From an uncultured Lachnospiraceae bacterium (lineage in GTDB: Bacteria > Bacillota > Clostridia > Lachnospirales > Lachnospiraceae), in assembly GCA_946533525.1 (NCBI GenBank), contig CAMNBW010000086.1:1-6684 (forward strand): a stretch of 6,684 nt of DNA, written 5' to 3'. Shown in pieces: positions 1-6,502 of this stretch. How positions within the stretch are numbered: the stretch's first letter is position 1; each line of letters starts with the position of its first letter. A model generated the notes under the pieces. It searched no databases and had not been told where the DNA came from. It saw nothing but the letters and a program-made list of their open reading frames with translations. The position numbers and the translations under genes are program-made.

Positions 1-2
1 TA

Positions 3-63
3 GGGTCAAAAGTCCATCCACACGACAAGCATGCTTGTCGGTGGGGATGAGACTTATTGACCC
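3..63. repeat. 61-nt imperfect palindrome (long hairpin) upstream of cobQ
   Basis: The core is a perfect 18-nt palindrome, CGACAAGCATGCTTGTCG (23-40). The arms continue outwards with only small bulges: 20-21 pairs 41-42, 15-19 pairs 45-49, 10-14 pairs 51-55 and 3-9 (GGGTCAA) pairs 57-63 (TTGACCC). The unpaired bases are A22, G43-G44, A50 and A56. Nearly every base of the left arm is therefore matched. No T-run follows, so a Rho-independent terminator is not supported. It ends 16 nt before the cobQ ribosome binding site. It could be a dispersed palindromic repeat (REP or MITE-like), an RNA processing or stabilising hairpin, or a regulator site; the sequence alone does not decide. Pairing was done by hand. 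Confidence 0.8.
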
Positions 64-79
64 AGCTATCATATTTTAC

Positions 80-86
80 GGAGAGG
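80..86 (+). promoter_or_regulatory. Ribosome binding site deciding the cobQ start
   Basis: GGAGAGG lies 5 nt before the ATG at 92. It favours that start over an in-frame TTG at 35, which sits inside the palindrome and would add 19 residues with no family resemblance. Confidence 0.75.
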
Positions 87-91
87 GTTTG

Positions 92-1594
92 ATGTCACAC
101 AATATAATGGTTCAGGGCAGTATGTCCGGAGTAGGAAAAAGCCTCGTGGCAGCGGGTTTGTGCCGGGTGCTTTTTGAGGACGGACACAGCGTCGCCCCCT
201 TTAAGTCCCAGAATATGGCGCTTAATTCATATATCACCCCGGACGGCCTTGAGATGGGCAGAGCCCAGGTGCTTCAGGCCTTTGCGGCGGGAACGGAGCC
301 GGATGTGGCTATGAATCCCATACTTTTAAAGCCCACCAGCGACGTGGGGAGCCAGGTAATAGTCAATGGCGAGATAGTGGGAAACATGAGCGCCTCGGAA
401 TATTTTGAATATAAGAAAAAACTCATCCCGGGGATAATGGAGGCATACGGAAAGCTTAAGGCTTCGTATGAGTATATTGTCCTGGAGGGAGCCGGTTCTC
501 CGGCGGAGATCAATTTAAATACAGATGATATTGTAAATATGGGAATGGCAAAGCTTGTGGAAGCACCTGTTATTTTAGTCGGAGATATAGACAGGGGCGG
601 AGTTTTTGCCCAGCTTATCGGAACTCTCATGCTGCTTAAGGAGGATGAGAGGGCGAGAGTGAAGGGACTTGTTATAAACAAGTTTCGAGGAGACAGGGGG
701 ATACTCGAGCCCGGGATAAAAATGCTCGAGGAGAAGGCAGGGATACCGGTTCTCGGAGTCCTGCCCTATACGGAGCTTAATCTGGAGGATGAAGATTCCC
801 TTACCGACAGGTTTAAGAACCGTTCCGAAGATGCGGATGGGGATATGATAGACATCGCGGTGGTCAGGCTGCCTAGAATATCCAATTTTACGGATTTTGC
901 GATCTTTGAAAGCATAAAGGAAGTCAATCTTAGATATATAAGGTCCGTCAGGGATTTCGGCCAGCCGGATATGGTGATACTGCCCGGAAGCAAGAATACC
1001 ATGGGGGACCTTAAGTGGCTTAGGGAGAGCGGCCTCGAGAAGAGGATAAAGGAGTTTGCCGCAGACAATCCGGTATTCGGGATCTGCGGAGGCTACCAGA
1101 TGCTCGGCATCTCGGTAGAGGACCCGGAAGGGGTCGAGGAAGGCGGAAGCATCGAAGGCATGGGACTTCTTCCGGTGAAGACTGTACTTAAAAACAAAAA
1201 GACAAGGTCGAGAAGCGCAGGCTCCTTTAAGGAGGTTCGCGGAATATTTTCGGGTCTTAACGGACTTTCGTGCAGGGGATATGAGATCCATGTGGGCGAA
1301 AGCGAGAATGTCGGGGGTGAAGGCGGAATAATTTCCATCAATGAATCAGTTGACATAAAGCGAGATGAAGGCTGCCAGCGAGGGGATGTTTACGGCACAT
1401 ATCTTCACGGGATCTTCGATGAGGGAAAAATAGTCCGTACAGTATTGAGTAGCCTCGGGAAAAGGCGGGGAATTGAGATAGATCCCGGCGATATTCCCTC
1501 CTTTGACGAGATCAGGGAAAGGGAGTTTTCGAGACTTTCTACAGTAATAAGAAGTTGTATGAACATGGATGAGATATACAGGATATTGGGTTAA
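92..1594 (+). CDS. cobQ: Cobyric acid synthase (adenosylcobyric acid synthase, glutamine-hydrolysing)
   Basis: Catalyses the ATP- and glutamine-dependent amidation of the b, d, e and g carboxylates of adenosylcobyrinic acid a,c-diamide, giving adenosylcobyric acid in the cytoplasm (also named CbiP). The 500-residue product has the family's usual length and two-domain order. An N-terminal dethiobiotin-synthetase-like ATPase domain begins with a P-loop (GSMSGVGKS, residues 9-17), followed by the family signatures PFKSQNMALNS and GDIDRGGVFAQ. A C-terminal class I glutamine amidotransferase domain (about 250-445) carries nucleophile Cys332 in FGICGGYQMLG and His439 in GTYLHGIFD. The start at 92 is chosen because the family begins just before the MVQGxMS strand and a good Shine-Dalgarno site precedes it. 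It is the first gene visible in the run; cobT follows after 26 nt. The P-loop has Gly-Val before GKS where the family more often has Asn/Asp-Ala. The gene is intact. Confidence 0.97.
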   Translation: MSHNIMVQGSMSGVGKSLVAAGLCRVLFEDGHSVAPFKSQNMALNSYITPDGLEMGRAQVLQAFAAGTEPDVAMNPILLKPTSDVGSQVIVNGEIVGNMSASEYFEYKKKLIPGIMEAYGKLKASYEYIVLEGAGSPAEINLNTDDIVNMGMAKLVEAPVILVGDIDRGGVFAQLIGTLMLLKEDERARVKGLVINKFRGDRGILEPGIKMLEEKAGIPVLGVLPYTELNLEDEDSLTDRFKNRSEDADGDMIDIAVVRLPRISNFTDFAIFESIKEVNLRYIRSVRDFGQPDMVILPGSKNTMGDLKWLRESGLEKRIKEFAADNPVFGICGGYQMLGISVEDPEGVEEGGSIEGMGLLPVKTVLKNKKTRSRSAGSFKEVRGIFSGLNGLSCRGYEIHVGESENVGGEGGIISINESVDIKRDEGCQRGDVYGTYLHGIFDEGKIVRTVLSSLGKRRGIEIDPGDIPSFDEIREREFSRLSTVIRSCMNMDEIYRILG

Positions 1595-1620
1595 CATAAA
1601 GCAAAGCCAGAGGTAAAATT

Positions 1621-2682
1621 ATGACAAGAGAAGAGATACTGTCTCTCAAAATAGAAAAACCCGACAGGGAAGCCGGGGAGGCGGTTCGAAGAAACTGGGA
1701 CAGGGTAGCAAAACCCCTTGACGGGCTTGGAAAATTCGAAGACCTCATAATTAAAATAGGCGCTATTACCGGAAGCGAGAAGATAGATATTTCGAAAAAA
1801 GCAGTGATAGTAATGTGCGCGGACAACGGTGTCGTGGAAGAGGGAATCAGTCAGTCGGGGCAGGAGGTAACGCTGAAGGTGGCCAGGAATATCGCACACG
1901 GGAGTGCATCTGTGTGCAGAATGGCGGCCTCTGCAGGAGCCAGAGTTATTGCCTATGACATCGGGATAAACAGCCCGGAGCAGGTTGAGGGGATAAACCG
2001 GCGCCGGGTTATGAACGGGACCCGGAACTTTGCAAAGGAGCCGGCCATGAGCGGGGAGGAGACGGCGAAGGCCATCAGTGTAGGCATAGATGCGGCCAGG
2101 GAGGCCGTTAAGGAAGGATACGGCCTCCTTGCGGTAGGGGAGATGGGTATAGGAAATACCACCACTTCGGGGGCGGTCTGCCTGTCCCTTCTCGATGCGG
2201 ATATTTCGGAGGCTGCAGGAAGAGGGGCGGGACTCGACGATATTCGCCTTGAAAAAAAGAAAAAAGTGATAGAGGAGGCGGTTAAGAGGTATTCTCTTAA
2301 AACCGCAGAGCCCTTTGAGGTTCTAAGATGCGTTGGAGGCCTGGATATAGCGGGAATAGTCGGCGTCTACATCGGCGGGGCGCTGATGAGGGTACCCGTG
2401 GTCATAGACGGGGCCATAGCCCTGGCTGCCGCCCTTCTTGCCGAGAGGATGCTGCCGGGTATAAAGGAATATATGCTGGCGTCGCATGTGGGACGGGAGG
2501 CGCTTTGCCCGCTTATATTAAGGGAGCTCGGGCTTGAGAGTGTGCTCGACGCAAAGCTGGCCCTCGGAGAAGGCACGGGGGCGGTGATGCTCTTTCCCCT
2601 TCTCGACATGGCCCTGTCGGTATATAATAACAGAACGACCTTCGATGATCTTAAGATGGATAATTATACGAGATTTATATGA
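1621..2682 (+). CDS. cobT: Nicotinate-nucleotide--dimethylbenzimidazole phosphoribosyltransferase
   Basis: Transfers the phosphoribosyl group of nicotinate mononucleotide to a lower-ligand base (5,6-dimethylbenzimidazole in the classic case), giving alpha-ribazole 5'-phosphate for the nucleotide loop of B12. The 353-residue protein is full length. Visible family motifs are WDRVAKPLDGLGKFEDL (26-42), CADNGVVEEGISQ (66-78), GEMGIGNTTTS (173-183) and LGEGTGAVMLFPLLDMAL from 315. Glu174 and Glu317 fall at the same numbers as the two key glutamates of Salmonella CobT, which supports both the identity and the start. AGAGG at 1609-1613 lies 7 nt before the ATG. The last four bases overlap the cobU start (ATGA). 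The base used in this organism cannot be read from the sequence; anaerobes often install other benzimidazoles or purines. An A AAA AAG heptamer occurs in frame at 2253-2259. Confidence 0.97.
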   Translation: MTREEILSLKIEKPDREAGEAVRRNWDRVAKPLDGLGKFEDLIIKIGAITGSEKIDISKKAVIVMCADNGVVEEGISQSGQEVTLKVARNIAHGSASVCRMAASAGARVIAYDIGINSPEQVEGINRRRVMNGTRNFAKEPAMSGEETAKAISVGIDAAREAVKEGYGLLAVGEMGIGNTTTSGAVCLSLLDADISEAAGRGAGLDDIRLEKKKKVIEEAVKRYSLKTAEPFEVLRCVGGLDIAGIVGVYIGGALMRVPVVIDGAIALAAALLAERMLPGIKEYMLASHVGREALCPLILRELGLESVLDAKLALGEGTGAVMLFPLLDMALSVYNNRTTFDDLKMDNYTRFI

Positions 2683-3323
2683 TAACCCTGACAGTTGGAG
2701 CCAGCGCCTCCGGCAAGTCGGAATTTGCGGAAGGCAGGGCTCTTGAGAGATTTAAACAGCTTGGAACTTCGGTCTCCTCAATAAGGGGAGGGGTTAAGAA
2801 CTATGCCTTTGACGGAGAGCTCATTTACCTGGCTACGATGATAAATAACGACGGGGAGACAGATGAGAGGATAAGGCGCCACCTTAAAAGACGGGAGGGC
2901 ATGGGCTTTAAGACCCTTGAAGTTCCCTACGATCTTGGGAAGATAACCCGGGAGCATTTAAAGGAAAACTCGGTCGTGCTGCTGGAGTGCCTTTCAAATC
3001 TGCTGGCTAATGAGATGTTTTCAAATCCCGGGGATACCGGCAGGGATTATGATACCATCTCCGAAAAGGTGCTGTCGGATATAAGGAGCTTAAAGGGTTA
3101 CTGTCACGATCTCATAATCGTATCCAACAATGTCTTTGAGGACGGCAGGCAGTATCAGGGAGAGACTGCCTTATATATAAAATATCTGGGAGAGTTAAAC
3201 AGGAAGCTGGCGGCCTTAAGCGACGAGGTCTATGAGGTTGTGGTGGGCGTGCCGGTAAAAATAAAGGAAAAGGCTTCCGGAAGGGCGCTGCCTTCGGGAG
3301 CGAAAGCAATTAAATGGGTCTGA
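2679..3323 (+). CDS. cobU: Adenosylcobinamide kinase / adenosylcobinamide-phosphate guanylyltransferase
   Basis: Phosphorylates adenosylcobinamide and converts adenosylcobinamide phosphate plus GTP into AdoCbi-GDP, the activated corrinoid used by CobS. The 214-residue product is somewhat longer than the roughly 180 residues of classic CobU. It has Walker A GASASGKS (7-14), the strand LIYLATM (48-54) and RIRRHLKRREG, in which His68 aligns with the guanylylated His46 of Salmonella CobU. These are followed by TLEVPYDL (79-86), VLLECLSNLLANEMF (100-114), and a C-terminal LGELNRKLAALSDEVYEVVVGVPVKIK-type ending. The usual EVGxGIVP loop after the VSN strand is replaced by NVFEDGRQY (151-159). I recall this form from clostridial relatives, so it does not imply inactivity. 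No clear Shine-Dalgarno site precedes the start, which overlaps the cobT stop by 4 nt, so translation is probably coupled. Its 3' end overlaps cobS by 10 nt. Confidence 0.93.
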   Translation: MITLTVGASASGKSEFAEGRALERFKQLGTSVSSIRGGVKNYAFDGELIYLATMINNDGETDERIRRHLKRREGMGFKTLEVPYDLGKITREHLKENSVVLLECLSNLLANEMFSNPGDTGRDYDTISEKVLSDIRSLKGYCHDLIIVSNNVFEDGRQYQGETALYIKYLGELNRKLAALSDEVYEVVVGVPVKIKEKASGRALPSGAKAIKWV

Positions 3324-4093
3324 TCAAATCTTTCTTTGTGGCTTTTGCCATGTATTCAAAAATACCGGTTCCGCGCCTTGAGTGGAAAAAGGAGAATATG
3401 CAGTATGCTTTGACCTTCTTTCCGCTGATAGGCCTCATCATAGGCGGGCTTAATCTCCTATGGTTCAATTACGGCCTTGAAAGGGTCAATGACATAATGT
3501 ATACAGCCATCGGGCTTATCATCCCGGCGGTGATCACCGGGGGCATACATATCGACGGCTATATGGACGTCATGGATGCCCTGCATTCCTACGGGGACAG
3601 GGACAGGAAGCTTCAGATAATGAAGGATCCCCATGTAGGAGCCTTTGCGGTTATAAACCTTATGATCTACTATATTCTCTTTGCGGCGGGATATTCACAG
3701 ATACACAGCTTCAGGATGATGGCAATAGTAAGTGCCGGCTTCTATCTTTCGAGGATCTTAAGCGGCCTCTTTGCCGTCTCCTACAAGAGTGCGAGCGGTG
3801 AGGGGATGCTCTTTGAATTTACCAGCAAGGCCCGCCTCGGAGCCGTCCGGATCTCCCTTGTGCTGCAGCTCATTATCTGCGGGGCGATAATACTGGCCCT
3901 CGACATTATAACCGGGGGAGCGGTACTTATAGCCAATGCGATCATTTTTGTCTATGTCTATTCGCTGTGTGCCAAGGAATTCGGCGGCATAAACGGGGAC
4001 TGCTGCGGCTTTCTGTCCTGTGTCGTGGAACTTGTTACGGTATTGGTGGCCGGCATATTGGCTATATACATCGGCGGGAGGGTGGAGCTATGA
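3314..4093 (+). CDS. cobS: Cobalamin synthase (adenosylcobinamide-GDP ribazoletransferase)
   Basis: Integral membrane enzyme that joins AdoCbi-GDP with alpha-ribazole (or its 5'-phosphate), releasing GMP and completing the nucleotide loop of B12. The 259-residue protein has the family length and the diagnostic segment TGGIHIDGYMDVMDAL (75-90), with acidic residues Asp81, Asp85 and Asp88. SYGDRDRKLQIMKDPHVGAF follows (92-111). A late GGINGDCCGF (224-233) corresponds to the family's GGxTGD motif. Hydrophobic stretches consistent with membrane helices lie near 35-52, 61-78, 109-128, 135-153, 180-200, 203-222 and 238-255. The start overlaps the cobU end by 10 nt. Only a distant GGGAG (3296-3300, 13 nt away) precedes it, so coupling to cobU translation is likely. 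Its stop overlaps the next start in ATGA. Confidence 0.96.
   Translation: MGLIKSFFVAFAMYSKIPVPRLEWKKENMQYALTFFPLIGLIIGGLNLLWFNYGLERVNDIMYTAIGLIIPAVITGGIHIDGYMDVMDALHSYGDRDRKLQIMKDPHVGAFAVINLMIYYILFAAGYSQIHSFRMMAIVSAGFYLSRILSGLFAVSYKSASGEGMLFEFTSKARLGAVRISLVLQLIICGAIILALDIITGGAVLIANAIIFVYVYSLCAKEFGGINGDCCGFLSCVVELVTVLVAGILAIYIGGRVEL
4077..4081 (+). promoter_or_regulatory. Strong Shine-Dalgarno for the short CobU-like gene
   Basis: A perfect GGAGG lies inside the 3' end of cobS, 8 nt before the ATG at 4090. It is the best consensus ribosome binding site in the window. This argues that the short downstream reading frame is actively translated and not a leftover fragment. Confidence 0.7.
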
Positions 4094-4467
4094 GACTTGT
4101 GATAGGCGGGGCTTCCCAGGGAAAGCTGGATTTCGTACTGGAAAAATACGGCCTTGAGGAGAAGGATGTAATGGATGGCAACACCGGGGATATGGTGGAT
4201 ATAAGACACAAGGTTTTCTATGCCTTTGAGACCTGGTTCAGGAGGCAGCTAGAGGCCGGAGGCAGCCCAGAGGATGCGGCGGATTCCCTTCTTTCGAGCC
4301 TGCCTGAGCTCATTATTATCTGTGACGAGGTGGGCAGCGGGATAGTTCCCATAGAGCCCTTTGAACGCGAATACAGAGAGAGGCTCGGACGCTGCCTTAT
4401 CGGTTTGGCAGCGAAGGCACAGAGCGTAGAGCGGGTATTTTGCGGAATAGGACAGAAGATAAAATGA
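4090..4467 (+). CDS. Short CobU-like protein (degenerate adenosylcobinamide kinase/guanylyltransferase paralogue)
   Basis: A 125-residue protein resembling a CobU with its middle removed. Residues 2-12 (RLVIGGASQGK) match the CobU strand and P-loop, but residue 13 is Leu where Walker A needs Ser or Thr to bind magnesium. The central region with the guanylylated histidine is absent. The C-terminal half keeps the CobU core: PELIIICDEVGSGIVP (72-87), then FEREYRERLGR (91-101), LAAKAQSVERVFCGIGQKIK (106-125). Lengths and motifs of this kind occur in other clostridial B12 operons as I recall, where automatic annotation calls them bifunctional CobU. Its own chemistry cannot be assumed. Starting ATG overlaps the cobS stop and its stop overlaps the cbiB start, both as ATGA, and a strong GGAGG precedes it. 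It may act with the full-length CobU, or bind GTP or corrinoid without catalysis; both ideas are inference. The gene has no frameshift or stop, so it is not called a pseudogene. Confidence 0.85.
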   Translation: MRLVIGGASQGKLDFVLEKYGLEEKDVMDGNTGDMVDIRHKVFYAFETWFRRQLEAGGSPEDAADSLLSSLPELIIICDEVGSGIVPIEPFEREYRERLGRCLIGLAAKAQSVERVFCGIGQKIK

Positions 4468-5456
4468 TGCTCTATCATGCTCTGGCTTTTATCACAGGCT
4501 TCATAATGGACCTGATTGTGGGAGACCCCAGGTCTATACCCCATCCGGTGAGATTTTTCGGGAAGCTTATAGAGGTTCTCGACAAGAAATTTCACCTGGA
4601 CGGACAGGAAGATTATGTCAACAAGAAAAATCTTAGAAATGGTGTATTTTTAGTTATAATTCTTATTTTAGTAACGCTTGCTATATATTCTGTAGTTCTC
4701 GGGTTCGTGTATTATGTAAACAAAGCTGCCGGCGTTTTGGCAGAAGCCTTGATGACATGGCAGCTGCTGGCGGTGAAAAGCCTGAACACCGAGAGCATGA
4801 AGGTCTATAATGCCCTGAATGAGAAGGGGATAAAAGAGGCCCGCCGGGAAATCTCAATGCTGGTATCCAGAGACACGGCTTCACTGGACGAAACAGGTGT
4901 TATTAAAGCTGCGGTGGAGACTGTATCGGAGAATACCTGTGACGGAGTCATAGCCCCTCTTTTCTATATTGCCCTGGGCGGGCCTGTGCTCGGAGCAGTT
5001 TATAAGGCCGTAAATACGGCGGATTCCATGATTGGATATAAAAACGAGCGTTATTTGTATTTCGGCAGGGCTGCGGCAAAGCTGGACGACCTTGTGAACT
5101 TCATACCTGCCCGGCTCGCAGCGCTTATAATGCTGCTGTCTGCAAAGCTTTTGGTTTTGGATACGGCCAACGCCTATAAGATATACCGTAGGGATGCGAA
5201 TAAGACCTCCAGCCCCAACGCGGGACAGACCGAGTCGGTTTGCGCAGGGGCCCTGGGAATAAGCCTTGGAGGGGATACGTCCTATTTCGGCAGGCTTGTG
5301 AAAAAAGCGGTTATAGGGGAGCCCTTGAGGGAGGCGGAGGTCGAAGACATAAAAGCGGCCAATGAGATGATGGTCTGCACAGCCATCATTTTTGCGATGT
5401 CGGCGTTTCTCATAATGGCCGTCGCCGCAGCGGTCAGGATATGGATACGGGGTTAG
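4464..5456 (+). CDS. cbiB: Adenosylcobinamide-phosphate synthase (CbiB; CobD in Pseudomonas naming)
   Basis: Membrane enzyme that condenses adenosylcobyric acid with (R)-1-aminopropan-2-ol O-phosphate, the CobD product, to make adenosylcobinamide phosphate. The 330-residue product has the family's length and motifs: DLIVGDPRSIPHPVRFFGKLI (16-36), SRDTASLDETGVIKAAVETVSEN (135-157), CDGVIAPLFYIALGGP (159-174), YKAVNTADSMIGYKNERY (180-197), then AKLDDLVNFIPARLAA and SPNAGQTESVCAGALG (250-265). Hydrophobic spans are seen near 4-20, 60-82, 162-180, 213-233 and 303-326. Two tandem ATGs occur at 4464 and 4467. The first is used here because it gives an ATGA overlap with the preceding stop; AGGA at 4449-4452 is 11 nt upstream. 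An in-frame TTG at 4440 lies inside the preceding gene and adds nothing family-like. The segment at about 4617-4690, encoding a membrane span, is visibly more AT-rich than its surroundings. Confidence 0.96.
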   Translation: MMLYHALAFITGFIMDLIVGDPRSIPHPVRFFGKLIEVLDKKFHLDGQEDYVNKKNLRNGVFLVIILILVTLAIYSVVLGFVYYVNKAAGVLAEALMTWQLLAVKSLNTESMKVYNALNEKGIKEARREISMLVSRDTASLDETGVIKAAVETVSENTCDGVIAPLFYIALGGPVLGAVYKAVNTADSMIGYKNERYLYFGRAAAKLDDLVNFIPARLAALIMLLSAKLLVLDTANAYKIYRRDANKTSSPNAGQTESVCAGALGISLGGDTSYFGRLVKKAVIGEPLREAEVEDIKAANEMMVCTAIIFAMSAFLIMAVAAAVRIWIRG

Positions 5457-5458
5457 GG

Positions 5459-6502
5459 ATGCACGGAGGAGATGTCTATAAAAACCGGATAAAATATGAT
5501 TTTTCCGTCAATATAAACCCTCAGGGAGTGCCGGAGAGCGTAAGGGAAGCATATCTTAAATCGGTTGACATAATTGAGCGATACCCGGAAATAAACAGCG
5601 ATGGGCTTAAAACTGCCTTAGGCGGCTTTTTTGCCCTTGACAATAAGAATATTGCAGTGGGGAACGGAGCCTCGGAGCTTATAATGGCGGCTTTTCAGGC
5701 CTTGAGACCGGAGCGGCTAATAATTACGGCTCCGGACTTTTACGGATATTTAAGGGCGGCCCGGGCAGTGGGCTGCGAGGAAATTCAGGTTAACATAATT
5801 AAAGAAGACGGAAGCTTAAGAGAGCAGGGGGAGATATTAAGAGAGCTTGCGGAGCGCGCTACGAAACAGAGCCTGGTAATGCTTACCAATCCCAATAATC
5901 CGACGGGGCTTCTCTATGACAGGGAGTTTCTGTCAGACCTTTTCAAAGCCTGCCTTGATAAGGGAGCCATTCTGGGGGTAGACGAAAGCTTTCTGCCCTT
6001 TACGGATATGGGTATTCGAGGCAGTCTGAAGGACAGGGTGGACGAGGGCTCTCTTTTGATATTTACGTCATTTACGAAGCTTTTTGCGATGCCCTCAATA
6101 AGGCTTGGAGCCCTGCTCTCCTCAGGGGAGCTTATAGAAAAGGCGGAGAGCCATCTGCCGGAATGGAATATTTCCGGGGCGGCCAATGCCGCGGGGCTGG
6201 CGGCTCTTAAGGAGAGCGCTTATATCGCCTCCACTCCGGGGATGATAAAGAAGGAGAGGGACTTTCTTTCGGGAGAGCTCGAGCGGCTGGGGATAAGGGT
6301 CTATCCGTCCGCTGCCAACTATATCCTGATATACAGTGACCTGCCTTTATACGAGGAGCTTTTGAAAAGGGGGATACTGATAAGGGACTGCTCGGACTAC
6401 CGGGGGCTCAAGAGGGGATATTACAGGCTGGCCGTCCGTACACATAAGGAAAACGAGATCATTATTGAAGCGATAAAGGAATGGAGCAGCTATGAGCTAT
6501 AG
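5459..6502 (+). CDS. cobD: L-threonine-O-3-phosphate decarboxylase (Salmonella-type CobD, PLP aminotransferase fold)
   Basis: Pyridoxal-phosphate enzyme of the class I/II aminotransferase fold that decarboxylates L-threonine phosphate to (R)-1-aminopropan-2-ol O-phosphate, the linker CbiB attaches. From the start at 5459 it has 347 residues. Evidence: MHGGDVYKN at the N terminus with DFSVNINPQGVPESV, the typical CobD opening; NPNNPTG (144-150); VDESFLPF with Asp175, which should contact the PLP ring nitrogen; and TSFTKLFAMPSIRLG with probable Schiff-base Lys207. Histidinol-phosphate aminotransferase is the main alternative by fold, but the HGG opening and the B12 context favour CobD. The start is uncertain. 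ATG 5459 lies 2 nt after the cbiB stop and immediately precedes the conserved HGG, with GGGG 6 nt upstream. ATG 5441 would add six residues and overlap cbiB by 16 nt, but its AGGA is only 1 nt away. A threonine kinase to supply the substrate is not in the window. Confidence 0.93.
   Translation: MHGGDVYKNRIKYDFSVNINPQGVPESVREAYLKSVDIIERYPEINSDGLKTALGGFFALDNKNIAVGNGASELIMAAFQALRPERLIITAPDFYGYLRAARAVGCEEIQVNIIKEDGSLREQGEILRELAERATKQSLVMLTNPNNPTGLLYDREFLSDLFKACLDKGAILGVDESFLPFTDMGIRGSLKDRVDEGSLLIFTSFTKLFAMPSIRLGALLSSGELIEKAESHLPEWNISGAANAAGLAALKESAYIASTPGMIKKERDFLSGELERLGIRVYPSAANYILIYSDLPLYEELLKRGILIRDCSDYRGLKRGYYRLAVRTHKENEIIIEAIKEWSSYEL
6483..6486 (+). promoter_or_regulatory. Ribosome binding site for the upstream cbiC start
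   Basis: GGAG in the 3' end of cobD stands 5 nt before the ATG at 6492 and supports that start. A competing in-frame ATG at 6561 has AAAAGG (6551-6556) 4 nt upstream, so the site does not settle the question alone. Confidence 0.45.

Noticed and set aside
3..63. Palindrome as a Rho-independent terminator or part of a cobalamin riboswitch.
   Set aside because: No T-tract follows the stem, no B12-box-like sequence is visible, and the 91 nt before cobQ are too short for a cobalamin riboswitch.
57..77. TTGACC at 57-62 as a -35 promoter element before cobQ.
   Set aside because: The only TA-rich hexamers (TATCAT at 67, TATTTT at 72) are 4-9 nt away, and the correct 17-nt spacing falls on the ribosome binding site.
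35..91. Upstream in-frame TTG start for cobQ at 35.
   Set aside because: It lies inside the palindrome and adds residues unlike the family; ATG 92 has a good Shine-Dalgarno site and the expected N terminus.
575..1291. Long minus-strand open frame of 238 codons opposite cobQ.
   Set aside because: It is a shadow of the strongly supported cobQ gene, with low-complexity composition and no recognisable domain. The same applies to the other minus-strand frames.
2328..2537. Plus-strand 69-codon frame inside cobT.
   Set aside because: It is an out-of-frame reading of a conserved part of cobT, Gly/Arg-rich, with no family match.
5472..5474. ATG preceded directly by GGAGGAG near the cobD start.
   Set aside because: It is out of frame with cobD and has no spacing from the purine run, which simply encodes the conserved HGGD residues.
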